Source: Pseudocolwellia sp. AS88
GTDB taxonomy: Bacteria > Pseudomonadota > Gammaproteobacteria > Enterobacterales > Alteromonadaceae
DNA length: 64,000 bases
NCBI RefSeq assembly: GCF_030551755.1
Contig: NZ_JAUPEC010000004.1
Span: 124,001-188,000, forward strand
Direction: 5' to 3'
Shown: positions 27,701 through 38,144 of the stretch, piece by piece
Layout: each line of letters starts with the position of its first letter
Numbering within the stretch: position 1 is the first letter of the stretch
Program-made: the position numbers and the translations under genes
The notes under the pieces: model-generated
Seen by the model: the letters and a program-made list of their open reading frames with translations, nothing else
What the model was told of the DNA's origin: nothing
The model's database searches: none

Positions 27701-30700
27701 ACTAACGGGCGTGCTTTCTGATGGTAGTGCTCCTGTATTAGCTGAAGTAACAGCTGTGGTTTCTCTGACTATGGATACTACGCCAGCATTTACCTTTTCT
27801 AGCAATGAGGCAGGAACTCTTGATGTAGGTGGTGCTTGTGGCAGCTTAAATGAAGGCTTAATCTCTTCAGGTGATACAACAATCATATTAACCCAAGCAA
27901 ATAATCTCACAGCTTTTGCTTCAGGAACCTATTCAGATTGTACGGTTACGGTTACTGATGCTGCTGGTAATGCAACAATTTTAACATTAACCCCTTTCAC
28001 TATTGATTTAACGGCACCTAATGTTGATGTAAGTGCACCAAATACTCTACTTGAGGGAGCATCAGATGTTGTTATTACCAATACAAATTTAAGTAGTTCT
28101 GATGATAATGCTAGTGCGGCTGATATTACTTACACTCTGGTTACAGCGCCGATCAATGGTACGTTAAGCAATACGAGTGTCGAGCTAGGTTTAGCCGATA
28201 CTTTTACTCAAGCTGATATTGATAATGGTGATATCACTTATTCTCATAATGGTGGTGAATCAACTTCAGATAGCTTTATTTTTACCGTGTCTGATTCTGT
28301 AGGCAATGTGAATAATAATACAACTCTAAACTTTAATTTTGAGCTAACAATAACACCACAAAACGATGCACCTACCCTACTTCACCTTCATGACGATACA
28401 TTAAATTATGTACTTAATAGTGGAGCACAATATCTTGATCAAGGCAGTTTAACTCTTGTTGCTGATGTCGATTCACCTAATTTTGATACTGGTCGCCTTT
28501 CCGTTTCAATAACAACCAATAAAGACAGCAGTGAAGATAAATTAAGCTTAGGTTTGGGCCTTGATGCTAGTGCAGCAGTAAGCCTAGTTGGCCTGACTGC
28601 AGGTAGTAATGTAAAAGTCGGACTTGTTGTAATCGGTACTCTTGTTAATGATGTTACCGAAGATAACGATTTATTGATTGACTTAAATGCCGATGCAAAC
28701 ATTGCCAACATTCAACTACTTATACGTGCTCTAGTTTACGTAAATACAGATTCAATTGATCCGAGCCCTCTTAATCGCACCATTACCATCACCCTAGAAG
28801 ATGGCGACGGTGGAACATCTACACCACAAACCATAAATGTATCGGTTACCAGCGCACCAATAGACAGTGACGGTACTTTAACATCGGCTTCAGGCGTTTC
28901 TGAACCCGTAGCGCTTCCTTTATCAGCTAACACAGTTGCTACCGCTGTAGATATATTTGACTTTACTATTACCGATGGCGGCACCAGTGACGGTACACCT
29001 ACGGTGATTTCTCATGTTGCTATCAATGTTTCAGGCACAACAAATGATACAGATAAAGCCAAAATTACATGGCGCTTAAACAGCAATGCCCCTAACACGG
29101 ATGTAAATAATGTTATCGGTGTTTATAATGCCATTGACGATACAATAACCTTTGATACGCCAACACTTTCTATTGCTGATGATAGCAGTGAAATTCTTAC
29201 CGTTAATGCTTACTATAACGACTCAACAGGCTTAACTCATGGCAATACACTGCAACTCAGTGTTGACGGTTCTACAGATTTAACTTTAGCGGCAGGCAGT
29301 GAAATGAACAGTACTTCATCTCCTGTTACCAATGGCTCAGGTTCAGTTATTACTGATGATGTTGGTCCAATTGTCACTTCTGTTTCTGCTCCAGCAGACG
29401 ATATCTATGCAATAGGTGATATCTTAACTTTCACCGTTAATTTTGATGAAGTGGTTGAGGTTAATACTGTAGGCGGAACACCAAGATTAGCAATTACAAT
29501 TGGGGAAACTGTTCGCTATGTAGATTATGTATCAGGCGATGGTACCAATGCACTTATATTCAACTATACACTTGTTGATGGTGATATCGATTCTGATGGT
29601 TTGGTATTAAGCGCAAGCTTAGATGTAAATTCAGCAACCTTAGCTGATACATTAGGTAATGTAGTAAATACTAGCCTTAATAATATCGATGACTTAAGCG
29701 CTATATTATTAGATGGCGATTCGCCTGTTTTAGCTGAAGTAACCGCTGTAGTAACTCCAACCATGGACACTACGCCGTCGTTCACTTTCTCTAGCTCTGA
29801 AGCAGGAAATCTTACGGTAGGTGGTTCATGTGGTAGTAACAATGTTGGTCCAGTCTCTTCCGGTAATACAACAATAACGTTAACCCAAGCTGATGGTTTT
29901 ACGCCATTAGCCTCAGGTGATTATTCTGATTGTACGGTAACCGTTACTGATGCTGCAGGTAATGCAACAGAGTTAACATTAACGGCTTTCACTATTGATG
30001 CTATCGCTCCTGTAGTGAGCATTTCTGAAATTACTTTGGACGAAGGTGCAACAGATACTGTAATTTCAGCTACTTATTTATCCAGTACAGATAACAACGG
30101 CGATGCAGCTGACATTACTTACACTCTAGTTACAGCACCGAGCAATGGTACGTTAAGTAATGCCAGTGTCGAACTCGGTGCAACAGATACTTTCACTCAA
30201 GTGGATATTAATAATGGTGATATCACTTATTCTCATGATGGTGGTGAATCAACTTCAGATACTTTCACTTTTACAGTATCTGATGCTGTAGGTAATGTGA
30301 ATAATGACGGTGGTTCATACTTAACCTTTACGGTAGCCGTTACACCACAAAATGATGCTCCAAGCGTACTTCATTTAAATGGCGACACCTTAAATTATGT
30401 GCAAGGAGATGCAGCTCAACTGCTAGATCACTCTACGCTCGCAATCATTGCAGATGCTGATTCATTGCATTTTGATAATGGTAGTTTGGATGTTTCTATT
30501 ACTGATGGTCTGCAAGCAACTGAAGATCTATTAGGTTTAAACACAAATGTGACATTAGGCGGGTTTTTAGCAGATAGTTCAGTAACGATTAACGGCGATG
30601 TGATCGGTACATTAAACCAAGATTTAGCGGTAGGTACAGATCTGAACATTGATTTTAATGTGAATGCTACCCTGGCAAATGTGCAAGATCTTGTTAGAGC

Positions 30701-33700
30701 AATAACCTACGTTAATACCTCAATTACAACAGTAACGGCTGGCACACGTACGCTGACATTTACCCTTAACGATGGTAATGGTGGTACATCACTACCGCAA
30801 ACTTTAAATATTTCGGTTACTAACGCACCAATTGACAGTGACGGTACCTTAACATCGGCTTCAGGCGTTTCTGAACCTGTAGCTCTACCTTTATCAGCTA
30901 ACACTATTGCTGAAGCTGTAGACATATTTGACTTTACTATTACCGATGGCGGCACCAGTGACGGAACACCTACAGTAGTTTCTCATGTTGCTATCAATGT
31001 TTCAGGTACCGCAAATGATACAGATAGAGCCAAAATTACATGGCGCTTAAACAGCAATGCCCCTAACACGGATGTAGGCAATGTTATCGGTGTTTATAAT
31101 GCCATTGACGATACAGTAACCTTTGATACGCCAGCACTTTCTATTGCTGATGGTAACAGTGAAGTACTTACAGTTAATGCTTATTATAACGACCCAACAG
31201 GCTTAACTCATGGCAATACACTATTACTTAGTATTAACGGCTATACAGATTTGACCTTAGCCGCAGGCAGTGAAATGAGCAGTATTCCATCTCCTGTAAC
31301 CAATGGCTTAGGTTCAATTATTACTGATGATGTTGGCCCAGCGGTTACTTCGGTTTCTGTTCCAGCAGACGATACCTATGCCATAGGTGATGCCTTAACT
31401 TTTGTCGTGAATTTTGATGAAGCGGTTGTGGTTAATACTGCAGGCGGAACACCAAGATTAGCAATTACAATTGGGGAAACTGTTCGTTATGTAGATTATG
31501 TATCAGGCACAGGCACCAATGCCCTTACCTTTACCTATACGCTTGTTGCAGGTGATATTGATAACGATGGTTTGGTATTAAGCACAAACTTAGATATCAA
31601 CTCTGGTACCTTATTAGACGCATTAGGTAACGCGATAAATACTAACCTTAATAATATACCAACACTTGCAGGTGTGCTTTCTGATGGTAGTGCTCCTGTA
31701 TTAGCTGAAGTAACAGCTGTTGTTTCTCCGACTATGGATGCTACGCCGTCGTTCACTTTCTCTAGCTCTGAAGCAGGAAATCTTACGGTAGGTGGTGCTT
31801 GTGGTAGTACCGATGTAGGCTCAATCTCTTCAGGTAATACAACAATCACCCTAACAAGTACCGATGGCTTTACGCCATTAACCTCAGGTGCTTATTCTGA
31901 TTGTACGGTAACCGTTACCGATGCTGCAGGTAATACAACAGAGTTAACATTAACGGCTTTCACTATTGATGCGACAGCACCTACGGTAAGTGTTGCTGAC
32001 ATTACTTTAGACGAAGGCTCTACAGATACTGTAATTTCAGACACTTACTTAACGAGTTCAGATAATAATGCAAGTGCACCTGATATTACTTACACGCTAG
32101 TTGCAGCACCAAGCAACGGTACGTTAAGTAATGCGGGTGTTGAACTCAATTCAGACGATACCTTTACTCAAACTGATATTGAAAATAGTGATATCACGTA
32201 TTCTCATGATGGTAATGAGTCAACTTCAGATATCTTTACTTTTACAGTGTCTGATGCTGTAGGTAATGTGAATGATGACAATGGTTCAAACTTAACCTTT
32301 ACGGTAACCGTAACACCACAAAATGATGCACCAAGCGTACTTCATTTAAATGACGATACTTTAAATTATGTACAAGGAGATGCAGCTCAACTGTTAGATC
32401 ATCCAGCCTTCGCACTCATTTCAGATGCTGATTCAGCAGACTTTGATGGCGGTAGTTTGAATGTTGCTATTACAACAGGTAAACAAGCTTCTGAAGATCT
32501 ATTAGGTTTTGATATAAACGTGATACTCGACGGTTCAGCAGCAGGTAGTTCTGTAACTATTAACAGCATTCTTGTTGGTACGTTAACGGAAGAATTAGTC
32601 ACTGGCAGTAATTTAGTTATCGGGTTTAACACAGATGCGACATTAGCTAATGTGCAAGATCTTGTTAGAGCAATAACTTACGTTAATACGGCAGGAACAG
32701 TAACAACAGGTACTCGTACTCTTAGTTTGATACTTGAAGATGGTGACGGTGGAACATCTACATCACAAACCTTAAACGTATCAGTTACCAGTGCACCAAT
32801 AGACAGTGACGGTACCTTAACATCGGCTCCAGACGTTTCTGAACCCGTAAATCTGCCTTTATCAGCTAACACCGATGCTAACGCTGTAGACTTATTTGAC
32901 TTTACTATTACCGATGGTGGAACAGGTGACGGAACTCCTATGGTGGTTTCTCATGTAGCCGTCAATGTTGCGGGTTCTATTAGTGACACAGATATAGCTA
33001 AAATCACATGGCACTTAAACAGTAATGATCCAAACGCGAATGTAGACAATGTTATCGGTGTTTATAATACGAATGACAGTACAGTAACCTTTGATACGCC
33101 AGCACTTTCTATTGCTGATGGTAGTAGTGAAATCCTTACGGTTAATGCTTACTATAACGACCCAACAGGCTTAACTCATGGCGATACTCTGTTACTTAAT
33201 ATTGACGGATATACTAATTTAACTTTAGCGGCAGGCACTGAAATGAGTAGTACCTCATCTCCTGTGAATAATGGCTTAGGTTCAATTATTACTGATGATA
33301 TAGGACCAATTGTCACTTCTGTTTCTGCTCCAACAAATGGTACCTATGCAATAGGTGATGACTTAACCTTTACCGTGAATTTTGATGAAGCGATTGTAGT
33401 TAATACCGCAGGCGGAATACCAAGATTAACAATCACAATTGGCGCAACCACTCGTTATGTAGATTATGTTTCTGGCTCGGGATCTGATGCCCTAACCTTT
33501 ACCTATAGACTTGTTGCTGGTGATATTGATTCAGATGGTCTGGCATTAAGCACAACCTTAGATGTGAATTCAGGTACTTTAGCTGATGCATTAGGTAACG
33601 CGATTAATACCAGTCTCAACAATATACCAACATTAACGGGCGTACTTGCTGATGGCGATGCACCTGTGTTAACTGAAGTGACAGCGGTGGTTTCTCCAAC

Positions 33701-36700
33701 CATGAATGCTACGCCAGCATTTACTTTCTCTAGCTCTGAAGCAGGGAATCTTACGGTAGGTGGTGCTTGTGGTAGTAGCGATGTTGGTTCAATCTCTTCA
33801 GGTAATACAACAATCACATTAACGAGTACCGATGGCTTTACGCCATTAACCTCAGGTGATTATTCTGATTGTACGGTAACCGTTACCGATGCTGCAGGTA
33901 ATACAACAGAGTTAACATTAACGGCTTTCACTATTGATGCGATAGCACCTTCGGTTTCTATTTCTGAAATCACTTTGGACGAAGGTTCAGCAGATACTGT
34001 CATTTCAGGTACTTATTTAACTAGCTCTGATAATAACGATAGCGCAGCTGATATTACTTACACCTTATTGGGAGCGCCAAGTAATGGTACTTTAAGTAAA
34101 AACACAGTAAGCCTGCTAGTAAATGACACATTTACACAAGCTGACATAGATAATGGAGTGATAACTTATACTCACGATGGAGGTGAATCAACAAGCGATA
34201 GCTTTGCTTTTTCACTATCAGATTCATTAGGTAATGCGAATAATAATTCGGGTGATAACTTCGTATTTACTTTAGTAGTAACACCACAAAACGATGCACC
34301 CAATACAGCCAACGATATTGCATCAACCAACGAAGATATTACGGTTATTATTGATGTATTAGCTAATGATAGTGACGCAGATGGCACGGTTAATAAAACC
34401 AGTGTATCGGTAATAAGTCTACCTACTAATGGCAATGTTTCGATAAATATACCTACCGGAACAATAACTTACACTCCTAATCCAGATGTAAGTGGAACGG
34501 ACGTTTTCTCGTATACTGTTGAAGATGATCAAGGTCAAGTATCTGAGCCTGCATCAGTTACAGTCACCATATATGCTCAGAACGATGCACCTGTTGCGCA
34601 GTCTGATACAGCATCTACACCTATGAATACTTTAGTTTCAATTGATGTTGCTGCTAACGATACCGACCGAGATGTAGGTGATAGCCTGAATCCTGCCACT
34701 ATCGTTATTGTAGGTGCTGCTTCAAACGGAACAGCTGTACTAAACACAACAACCAACAATATAGATTACACGCCTAGTGGCGCATTCTCTGGGGTTGATA
34801 CGTTTAGCTACACAATTAAAGACAGCACAGGAGCCACATCAAACCCTGCGACGGTAAGTGTTACGGTTACTTTTGTAGCAGGTCCAGCGAATGTTGCACC
34901 TACTGCAGGAGATGACAGTGCCAATGTACAAGAAGATTCGTCAATCATTATTAATGTTTTAGCCAATGATAGCGACAGCGATGGCACACTAAACACCAAC
35001 TCTGTCAGCATAGTAGCTATGCCATCAGACGGTATTATCAGCGTTAATATGACCACAGGTGCGATTACTTACACGCCAAATGCAAACTTTAATGGTAGCG
35101 ATACTTTCTCTTATAACGTTAAAGACAATAGTAACGACACTTCTAATACCGCGACTGTAGCGATTACCGTTACTGCTGTAGCTGATGTACCTGTTATTTC
35201 AGGTGTACCTACTGGCTCGATTAATGAAGACGAAACCTATAGTTTCACACCTAGTGTTACGAGCGATGATGGCAATGTAATATTCACCTTTAGTATTGAG
35301 AACAAACCTAGCTGGGCAGTTTTTGATACAACTACAGGTAGATTAACTGGCACACCAACAAACGCCGATGTTGGCACCTTTAGTAATATTCAAATCACAG
35401 TCTCAGATGGCACTAATCAAGCATCTTTACCTGATTTCTCTCTCGTTGTAAGTAATGTAAACGATGCCCCAATTGCGATTAACGACAGTTATTTATTGAC
35501 GCAAAACGCATCAGGAAGTTATTCGCTGAATGTATTAGAAAATGATTATGATGAAGATTTAGATGACTCAATAACACTAGTGAGGGCTACCACAAACATA
35601 GGTAGCGTTAGCATCAATGAAAATGGTTTAACCTACCAAAATAGCGCAGCTCAAACACCATCGACCATCCAATATACCATTGAAGATGCCTCAGGTGCAG
35701 AAGCTACGGCAGAAGTGTCTATCGCCATCTCACCAGAAGAGACAGACGATACGCCTCAACTCATATTGCCTGATGATATAGAAACCGATGCGACGGCACT
35801 ATTTACTTGGTTAGACATAGGTACAGCTGAAGCCTTTGATAGCAGAGGTAACCAGCTTGCTGTTGAAATACTTAACGGCGGAACTCTCTTCCCTCCTGGT
35901 AACAATAAAGTTTATTGGCGAGCAGAAGACAGCGAAGGTAACTTCGTCATCAAAGCACAAACGGTTAAAGTTCATCCATTAATCAACCTTGGACAAGACA
36001 AGAGTATCCTTGAAGGGAAAACTATTATCACTACAGTTTACTTAAATGGTGACTCTCCAGACTATCCATTAACAGTACCTTATTCTGTATCTGGTACAGC
36101 AAATAGTAATGATCACAACTTAACCTCTGGTGAGATTACATTTACTAGTGGACGCCAAGCTTCAATTAGCTTTAGCATCTTTGATGATGCAAATGCTGAA
36201 GAAGATGAAAGCATTATTATTTCATTAGGCGAAGCGATTAATCGCGGTAGTAAAACCACACAAATATTGACGGTAACTGAAAGCAATTTAACACCAGAAG
36301 TAGACCTGCTTGTTACTCAATCAGGTGAGAAACGTTTTATTATTATTAAAAGTGGAGAAGAGGCATTAATTCAAGCCACAATTACTGATGATAATAGTCA
36401 AGATACACACACTACCACTTGGTCATCTACTATTGTTAATACCAGTATTGAAGATACCTTATTTAGCTTCAATCCAGCGTTATTAGATGTAGGTATGTAT
36501 ACAGTAGAAGCTACAATAATAGACAGCGGTACACCTGCATTATCAGTTACTGAAACAGTTTACTTAGAGATAACCGATGAATTGCCGAGTCTTAGCGATA
36601 TAGACTCTGATGGTGACTCAATACCTGACAATTTAGAAGGTCATTCTGATGACGATAACGACGGCATTCCAAATTACCTAGATAACATCGACGACTGTCA

Positions 36701-38144
36701 AATACTACATACCAAGGTTGTTGATTTAAACTCTTACCTTATGGAAGGTGAAGCGGGTGCTTGTTTAAGAATAGGTGGTACGGTAGCTAATGTAGATTCA
36801 AAAGCCTCTCTTATTAACACAGGCGAAGTTGATACTAACTTAGGTACAGATACCGAAGCATTGCATACAGGTGGTATTTTCGACTTTATTGCCTACAACT
36901 TGCCTAAGGCAGGTCAAAGCTATCGCGTTGTAGTTCCGCAAAGGTTGCCTATACCAAGCTCTGCAGTATATCGAAAGCATAACCCCGTTATTAACTGGCA
37001 TGACTTTATAAGTGATGAAAAAAATAAAGTTTATTCAACCCTAGGATTAATGGGTTATTGTCCTCCTCCGGGTAGTGATTTATGGACTGAAGGACTAACA
37101 GCTGGTAACTGGTGTGTTCAATTATTAATTGAAGATGGTGGACCAAACGATGATGATGGATTGGCAAACGGAACTATTATCGATCCAAGCGGCGTAGCTT
37201 CTCCCTTAGCAGAAAATACACTACCTGTAGCATTAGATGATGAAGCAACTGTACGTATCAATTCATCCATATTCATAGACGCTCTAAACAATGATACCGA
37301 TGCGGATGATCATGATTTGACACTGATGAATGTTAATGTTGATTTTGGTACTGTTACTATTGAAAACAACCAAGTCCTTTATTTAGCAGACTCAGCATTT
37401 ATAGGAACAACAAATATCACCTATACGTTGATGGACAGTTTAGGTGGAACAGCAACAGCAACTATTGTACTTAGTGTAGTAGTCAATCAAGCACCTACCG
37501 CTAATGACGATAGCGCTGCAACCAGTGATGTACAAGCGATTACCCTTGATGTATTAGCTAACGATACCGATCCTGAAAATGACACCTTAACCATTACGGC
37601 AGCAAATGCATCTTCAGGCAGTGTAATATTCACCAGCACTGAGATTGTATTTACACCATCAAGTGGGACCGAAGGTATTGAAACCGTTAATTATGAAATT
37701 TCAGATAATAACGGCGGAACAGCAACAGGTGCAGCTTATATTGTGGTAACAATTAATGAAGCGCCAATAGCGAATAGTGACGAGATCACTATCAATAGTC
37801 CGGAGGCTGTTACCATCAATGTATTAGAAAATGATAGCGATGCTGATAACGATACCATTAAAGTAACTGCAGCAACTGCCTTAGCAGGTACAGTGACATT
37901 TGTAGATGAACATATTGTTTACACGCCGCCTAGAGAACCTACTGAAGCAGATACTATCACTTACGAAATATCTGACGCTTACGGAAATACCGCAGAAAGT
38001 ACAGTTAACGTGACGATTATTTTGAAATATAAAACTGAATTCAAAATATCAAAGAGTGGCGGAAGTTTAGGTTATCTATCCATTCTATTCTTTATGAGTA
38101 TGATGCTTATGCGTCGACAACTTAAAGTGAATAAAAGCAGATAA
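24765..38144 (+). CDS. giant multidomain surface protein (DUF4347, cadherin/Ig-like repeats, GlyGly-CTERM)
   Basis: The 4459-residue protein starts with a Sec signal peptide (residues 1-23). A DUF4347 domain (about 50-215, HLISHADDGVLYFG, DVLFYGCDLA) follows, then a divergent first module (about 385-530) and four repeats of about 660 residues (536-3175). Each repeat combines cadherin-like, Ig-like and CSPG/Cadherin_3-like modules. Next come Big_9-like modules (3176-3480), a He_PIG-like module (3480-3570), a HYR-like segment, a Calx-beta-like domain (3741-3845), Asp-rich TSP3-like repeats (about 3945-3975), a choice-of-anchor U domain (3980-4150) and more Big_9-like modules. It ends with a GlyGly-CTERM signal (SGGSLGYLS from 4431, hydrophobic stretch, MRRQ). 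It is therefore likely processed by rhombosortase and exported by type II secretion as an adhesin or matrix protein. Many Asp-rich loops suggest Ca2+ binding. Confidence 0.88.
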   Translation: MHKHVLGILVCMLLPICTSSLAKSPEEQAIAASDKNKTNKVLTKEQNSLVNELVIIDAAVPNKHLFFQHLKAGTDVVEINSSQSGFKQLESTLNKYKNLSALHLISHADDGVLYFGDSQITQQALSEKITLLSTMNHALTANADVLFYGCDLAKTEKGNALLDFISQQANVDVAASNNPTGSALQGGDWQLEVHKGDINTSPLFTASTMQDFDSVLAFGATLDLTALPLFTGPVIDVSIGGTDHVLKIESSGDGLLDIQAVLGHVLLASAISTHTSVDIYLDSGETFDLTSLVMLNLDGVPLFPIDHQVRITPYKGVVAGTAFVSDTFNLLDLGVTLAFSGANWEGITKITIESSDGAILKLLALSHISIANVVSLPSISNLDGDAFTYTEGSGVQKIDQGVAALLTDPGLLTGAYTGGTLTAEITSGLISTEDTLTIDTGVVSLANNLVGGALTVSGVIIGELVNEILPGNALSFTLNEFATPALLQILLQGLAYENINTDTPTAGVRVVSVTLTDTDGETSNVSDVSITVASQNDAPTLTNLDTDILSYVLGSEAQYLDQGDLTLVADVDSLNFLDGYLSVSITNNKDNSEDILSLGAGVDVSALVSVAGLTVGSEVSVGALVVGTLANKIIEGNDLLINLNADATILNIQLLIRALVYVNTDIVDPSLLSRTIAITLNDGDGGTSTAQLLTVNLAAPTYDNDGALTAAAVVLEPVALPLSADSIGEAVDIFDFTITDGGSSDSTPMVVSQVVVNVAGTISETDLAKITWRLNSNTPNTDVENVAGVYSSSNNTITFLTPALSIANGSSEILTVNAYYNDPTGLTHGNTLQLSIDGDTDLTLAVGSTMDGNSTPVTNGSGSLITDDVSPTVTSVLAPANGTYAIGDILSFTVNFDEAVNVDITAGTPRLAITIGENTRYIDYVSGDGSTALVFTYTLVAGDIDNDGLVLNTTLDLNSGTLLDAAGNGINTTLNNIPTLTGVLSDGSAPVLAEVTAVVSLTMDTTPAFTFSSNEAGTLDVGGACGSLNEGLISSGDTTIILTQANNLTAFASGTYSDCTVTVTDAAGNATILTLTPFTIDLTAPNVDVSAPNTLLEGASDVVITNTNLSSSDDNASAADITYTLVTAPINGTLSNTSVELGLADTFTQADIDNGDITYSHNGGESTSDSFIFTVSDSVGNVNNNTTLNFNFELTITPQNDAPTLLHLHDDTLNYVLNSGAQYLDQGSLTLVADVDSPNFDTGRLSVSITTNKDSSEDKLSLGLGLDASAAVSLVGLTAGSNVKVGLVVIGTLVNDVTEDNDLLIDLNADANIANIQLLIRALVYVNTDSIDPSPLNRTITITLEDGDGGTSTPQTINVSVTSAPIDSDGTLTSASGVSEPVALPLSANTVATAVDIFDFTITDGGTSDGTPTVISHVAINVSGTTNDTDKAKITWRLNSNAPNTDVNNVIGVYNAIDDTITFDTPTLSIADDSSEILTVNAYYNDSTGLTHGNTLQLSVDGSTDLTLAAGSEMNSTSSPVTNGSGSVITDDVGPIVTSVSAPADDIYAIGDILTFTVNFDEVVEVNTVGGTPRLAITIGETVRYVDYVSGDGTNALIFNYTLVDGDIDSDGLVLSASLDVNSATLADTLGNVVNTSLNNIDDLSAILLDGDSPVLAEVTAVVTPTMDTTPSFTFSSSEAGNLTVGGSCGSNNVGPVSSGNTTITLTQADGFTPLASGDYSDCTVTVTDAAGNATELTLTAFTIDAIAPVVSISEITLDEGATDTVISATYLSSTDNNGDAADITYTLVTAPSNGTLSNASVELGATDTFTQVDINNGDITYSHDGGESTSDTFTFTVSDAVGNVNNDGGSYLTFTVAVTPQNDAPSVLHLNGDTLNYVQGDAAQLLDHSTLAIIADADSLHFDNGSLDVSITDGLQATEDLLGLNTNVTLGGFLADSSVTINGDVIGTLNQDLAVGTDLNIDFNVNATLANVQDLVRAITYVNTSITTVTAGTRTLTFTLNDGNGGTSLPQTLNISVTNAPIDSDGTLTSASGVSEPVALPLSANTIAEAVDIFDFTITDGGTSDGTPTVVSHVAINVSGTANDTDRAKITWRLNSNAPNTDVGNVIGVYNAIDDTVTFDTPALSIADGNSEVLTVNAYYNDPTGLTHGNTLLLSINGYTDLTLAAGSEMSSIPSPVTNGLGSIITDDVGPAVTSVSVPADDTYAIGDALTFVVNFDEAVVVNTAGGTPRLAITIGETVRYVDYVSGTGTNALTFTYTLVAGDIDNDGLVLSTNLDINSGTLLDALGNAINTNLNNIPTLAGVLSDGSAPVLAEVTAVVSPTMDATPSFTFSSSEAGNLTVGGACGSTDVGSISSGNTTITLTSTDGFTPLTSGAYSDCTVTVTDAAGNTTELTLTAFTIDATAPTVSVADITLDEGSTDTVISDTYLTSSDNNASAPDITYTLVAAPSNGTLSNAGVELNSDDTFTQTDIENSDITYSHDGNESTSDIFTFTVSDAVGNVNDDNGSNLTFTVTVTPQNDAPSVLHLNDDTLNYVQGDAAQLLDHPAFALISDADSADFDGGSLNVAITTGKQASEDLLGFDINVILDGSAAGSSVTINSILVGTLTEELVTGSNLVIGFNTDATLANVQDLVRAITYVNTAGTVTTGTRTLSLILEDGDGGTSTSQTLNVSVTSAPIDSDGTLTSAPDVSEPVNLPLSANTDANAVDLFDFTITDGGTGDGTPMVVSHVAVNVAGSISDTDIAKITWHLNSNDPNANVDNVIGVYNTNDSTVTFDTPALSIADGSSEILTVNAYYNDPTGLTHGDTLLLNIDGYTNLTLAAGTEMSSTSSPVNNGLGSIITDDIGPIVTSVSAPTNGTYAIGDDLTFTVNFDEAIVVNTAGGIPRLTITIGATTRYVDYVSGSGSDALTFTYRLVAGDIDSDGLALSTTLDVNSGTLADALGNAINTSLNNIPTLTGVLADGDAPVLTEVTAVVSPTMNATPAFTFSSSEAGNLTVGGACGSSDVGSISSGNTTITLTSTDGFTPLTSGDYSDCTVTVTDAAGNTTELTLTAFTIDAIAPSVSISEITLDEGSADTVISGTYLTSSDNNDSAADITYTLLGAPSNGTLSKNTVSLLVNDTFTQADIDNGVITYTHDGGESTSDSFAFSLSDSLGNANNNSGDNFVFTLVVTPQNDAPNTANDIASTNEDITVIIDVLANDSDADGTVNKTSVSVISLPTNGNVSINIPTGTITYTPNPDVSGTDVFSYTVEDDQGQVSEPASVTVTIYAQNDAPVAQSDTASTPMNTLVSIDVAANDTDRDVGDSLNPATIVIVGAASNGTAVLNTTTNNIDYTPSGAFSGVDTFSYTIKDSTGATSNPATVSVTVTFVAGPANVAPTAGDDSANVQEDSSIIINVLANDSDSDGTLNTNSVSIVAMPSDGIISVNMTTGAITYTPNANFNGSDTFSYNVKDNSNDTSNTATVAITVTAVADVPVISGVPTGSINEDETYSFTPSVTSDDGNVIFTFSIENKPSWAVFDTTTGRLTGTPTNADVGTFSNIQITVSDGTNQASLPDFSLVVSNVNDAPIAINDSYLLTQNASGSYSLNVLENDYDEDLDDSITLVRATTNIGSVSINENGLTYQNSAAQTPSTIQYTIEDASGAEATAEVSIAISPEETDDTPQLILPDDIETDATALFTWLDIGTAEAFDSRGNQLAVEILNGGTLFPPGNNKVYWRAEDSEGNFVIKAQTVKVHPLINLGQDKSILEGKTIITTVYLNGDSPDYPLTVPYSVSGTANSNDHNLTSGEITFTSGRQASISFSIFDDANAEEDESIIISLGEAINRGSKTTQILTVTESNLTPEVDLLVTQSGEKRFIIIKSGEEALIQATITDDNSQDTHTTTWSSTIVNTSIEDTLFSFNPALLDVGMYTVEATIIDSGTPALSVTETVYLEITDELPSLSDIDSDGDSIPDNLEGHSDDDNDGIPNYLDNIDDCQILHTKVVDLNSYLMEGEAGACLRIGGTVANVDSKASLINTGEVDTNLGTDTEALHTGGIFDFIAYNLPKAGQSYRVVVPQRLPIPSSAVYRKHNPVINWHDFISDEKNKVYSTLGLMGYCPPPGSDLWTEGLTAGNWCVQLLIEDGGPNDDDGLANGTIIDPSGVASPLAENTLPVALDDEATVRINSSIFIDALNNDTDADDHDLTLMNVNVDFGTVTIENNQVLYLADSAFIGTTNITYTLMDSLGGTATATIVLSVVVNQAPTANDDSAATSDVQAITLDVLANDTDPENDTLTITAANASSGSVIFTSTEIVFTPSSGTEGIETVNYEISDNNGGTATGAAYIVVTINEAPIANSDEITINSPEAVTINVLENDSDADNDTIKVTAATALAGTVTFVDEHIVYTPPREPTEADTITYEISDAYGNTAESTVNVTIILKYKTEFKISKSGGSLGYLSILFFMSMMLMRRQLKVNKSR
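26370..34289 (+). repeat. four tandem ~2-kb direct repeats inside the giant gene
   Basis: Copies begin at the NDAP codons at 26370, 28362, 30351 and 32322 and end before 34290, with lengths of 1992, 1989, 1971 and 1968 bp. Long blocks are almost identical in DNA; for example the stretch near 29770 recurs near 31741 and 33710. The first two copies share one cadherin-like variant (YVLxSxAQYLDQG) and the last two another (YVQGDAAQLLDH), so the array probably grew by duplication and local gene conversion. Confidence 0.9.
38055..38141 (+). other. GlyGly-CTERM sorting signal (C-terminus of the giant protein)
   Basis: Residues 4431-4459 read SGGSLGYLS, then a hydrophobic stretch, then MRRQLK and a basic end. 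This is the three-part GlyGly-CTERM tail: Gly-Gly motif, transmembrane helix, basic cluster. The family processor is rhombosortase, which is not in this window. Confidence 0.85.

Noticed and set aside
26370-34289. Possible CRISPR array or transposon duplication because of the long regular repeats
   Set aside because: Units are about 2 kb, fully in frame and code for cadherin/Ig-like modules; no spacers or transposase genes.
25703-35056. Many minus-strand open frames of 60-110 codons inside the giant surface-protein gene
   Set aside because: They recur at the same place in each 2-kb repeat, are antisense to a strongly coding frame, are biased in Ser/Val/Thr/Pro as expected from the complement, and lack ribosome-binding sites.
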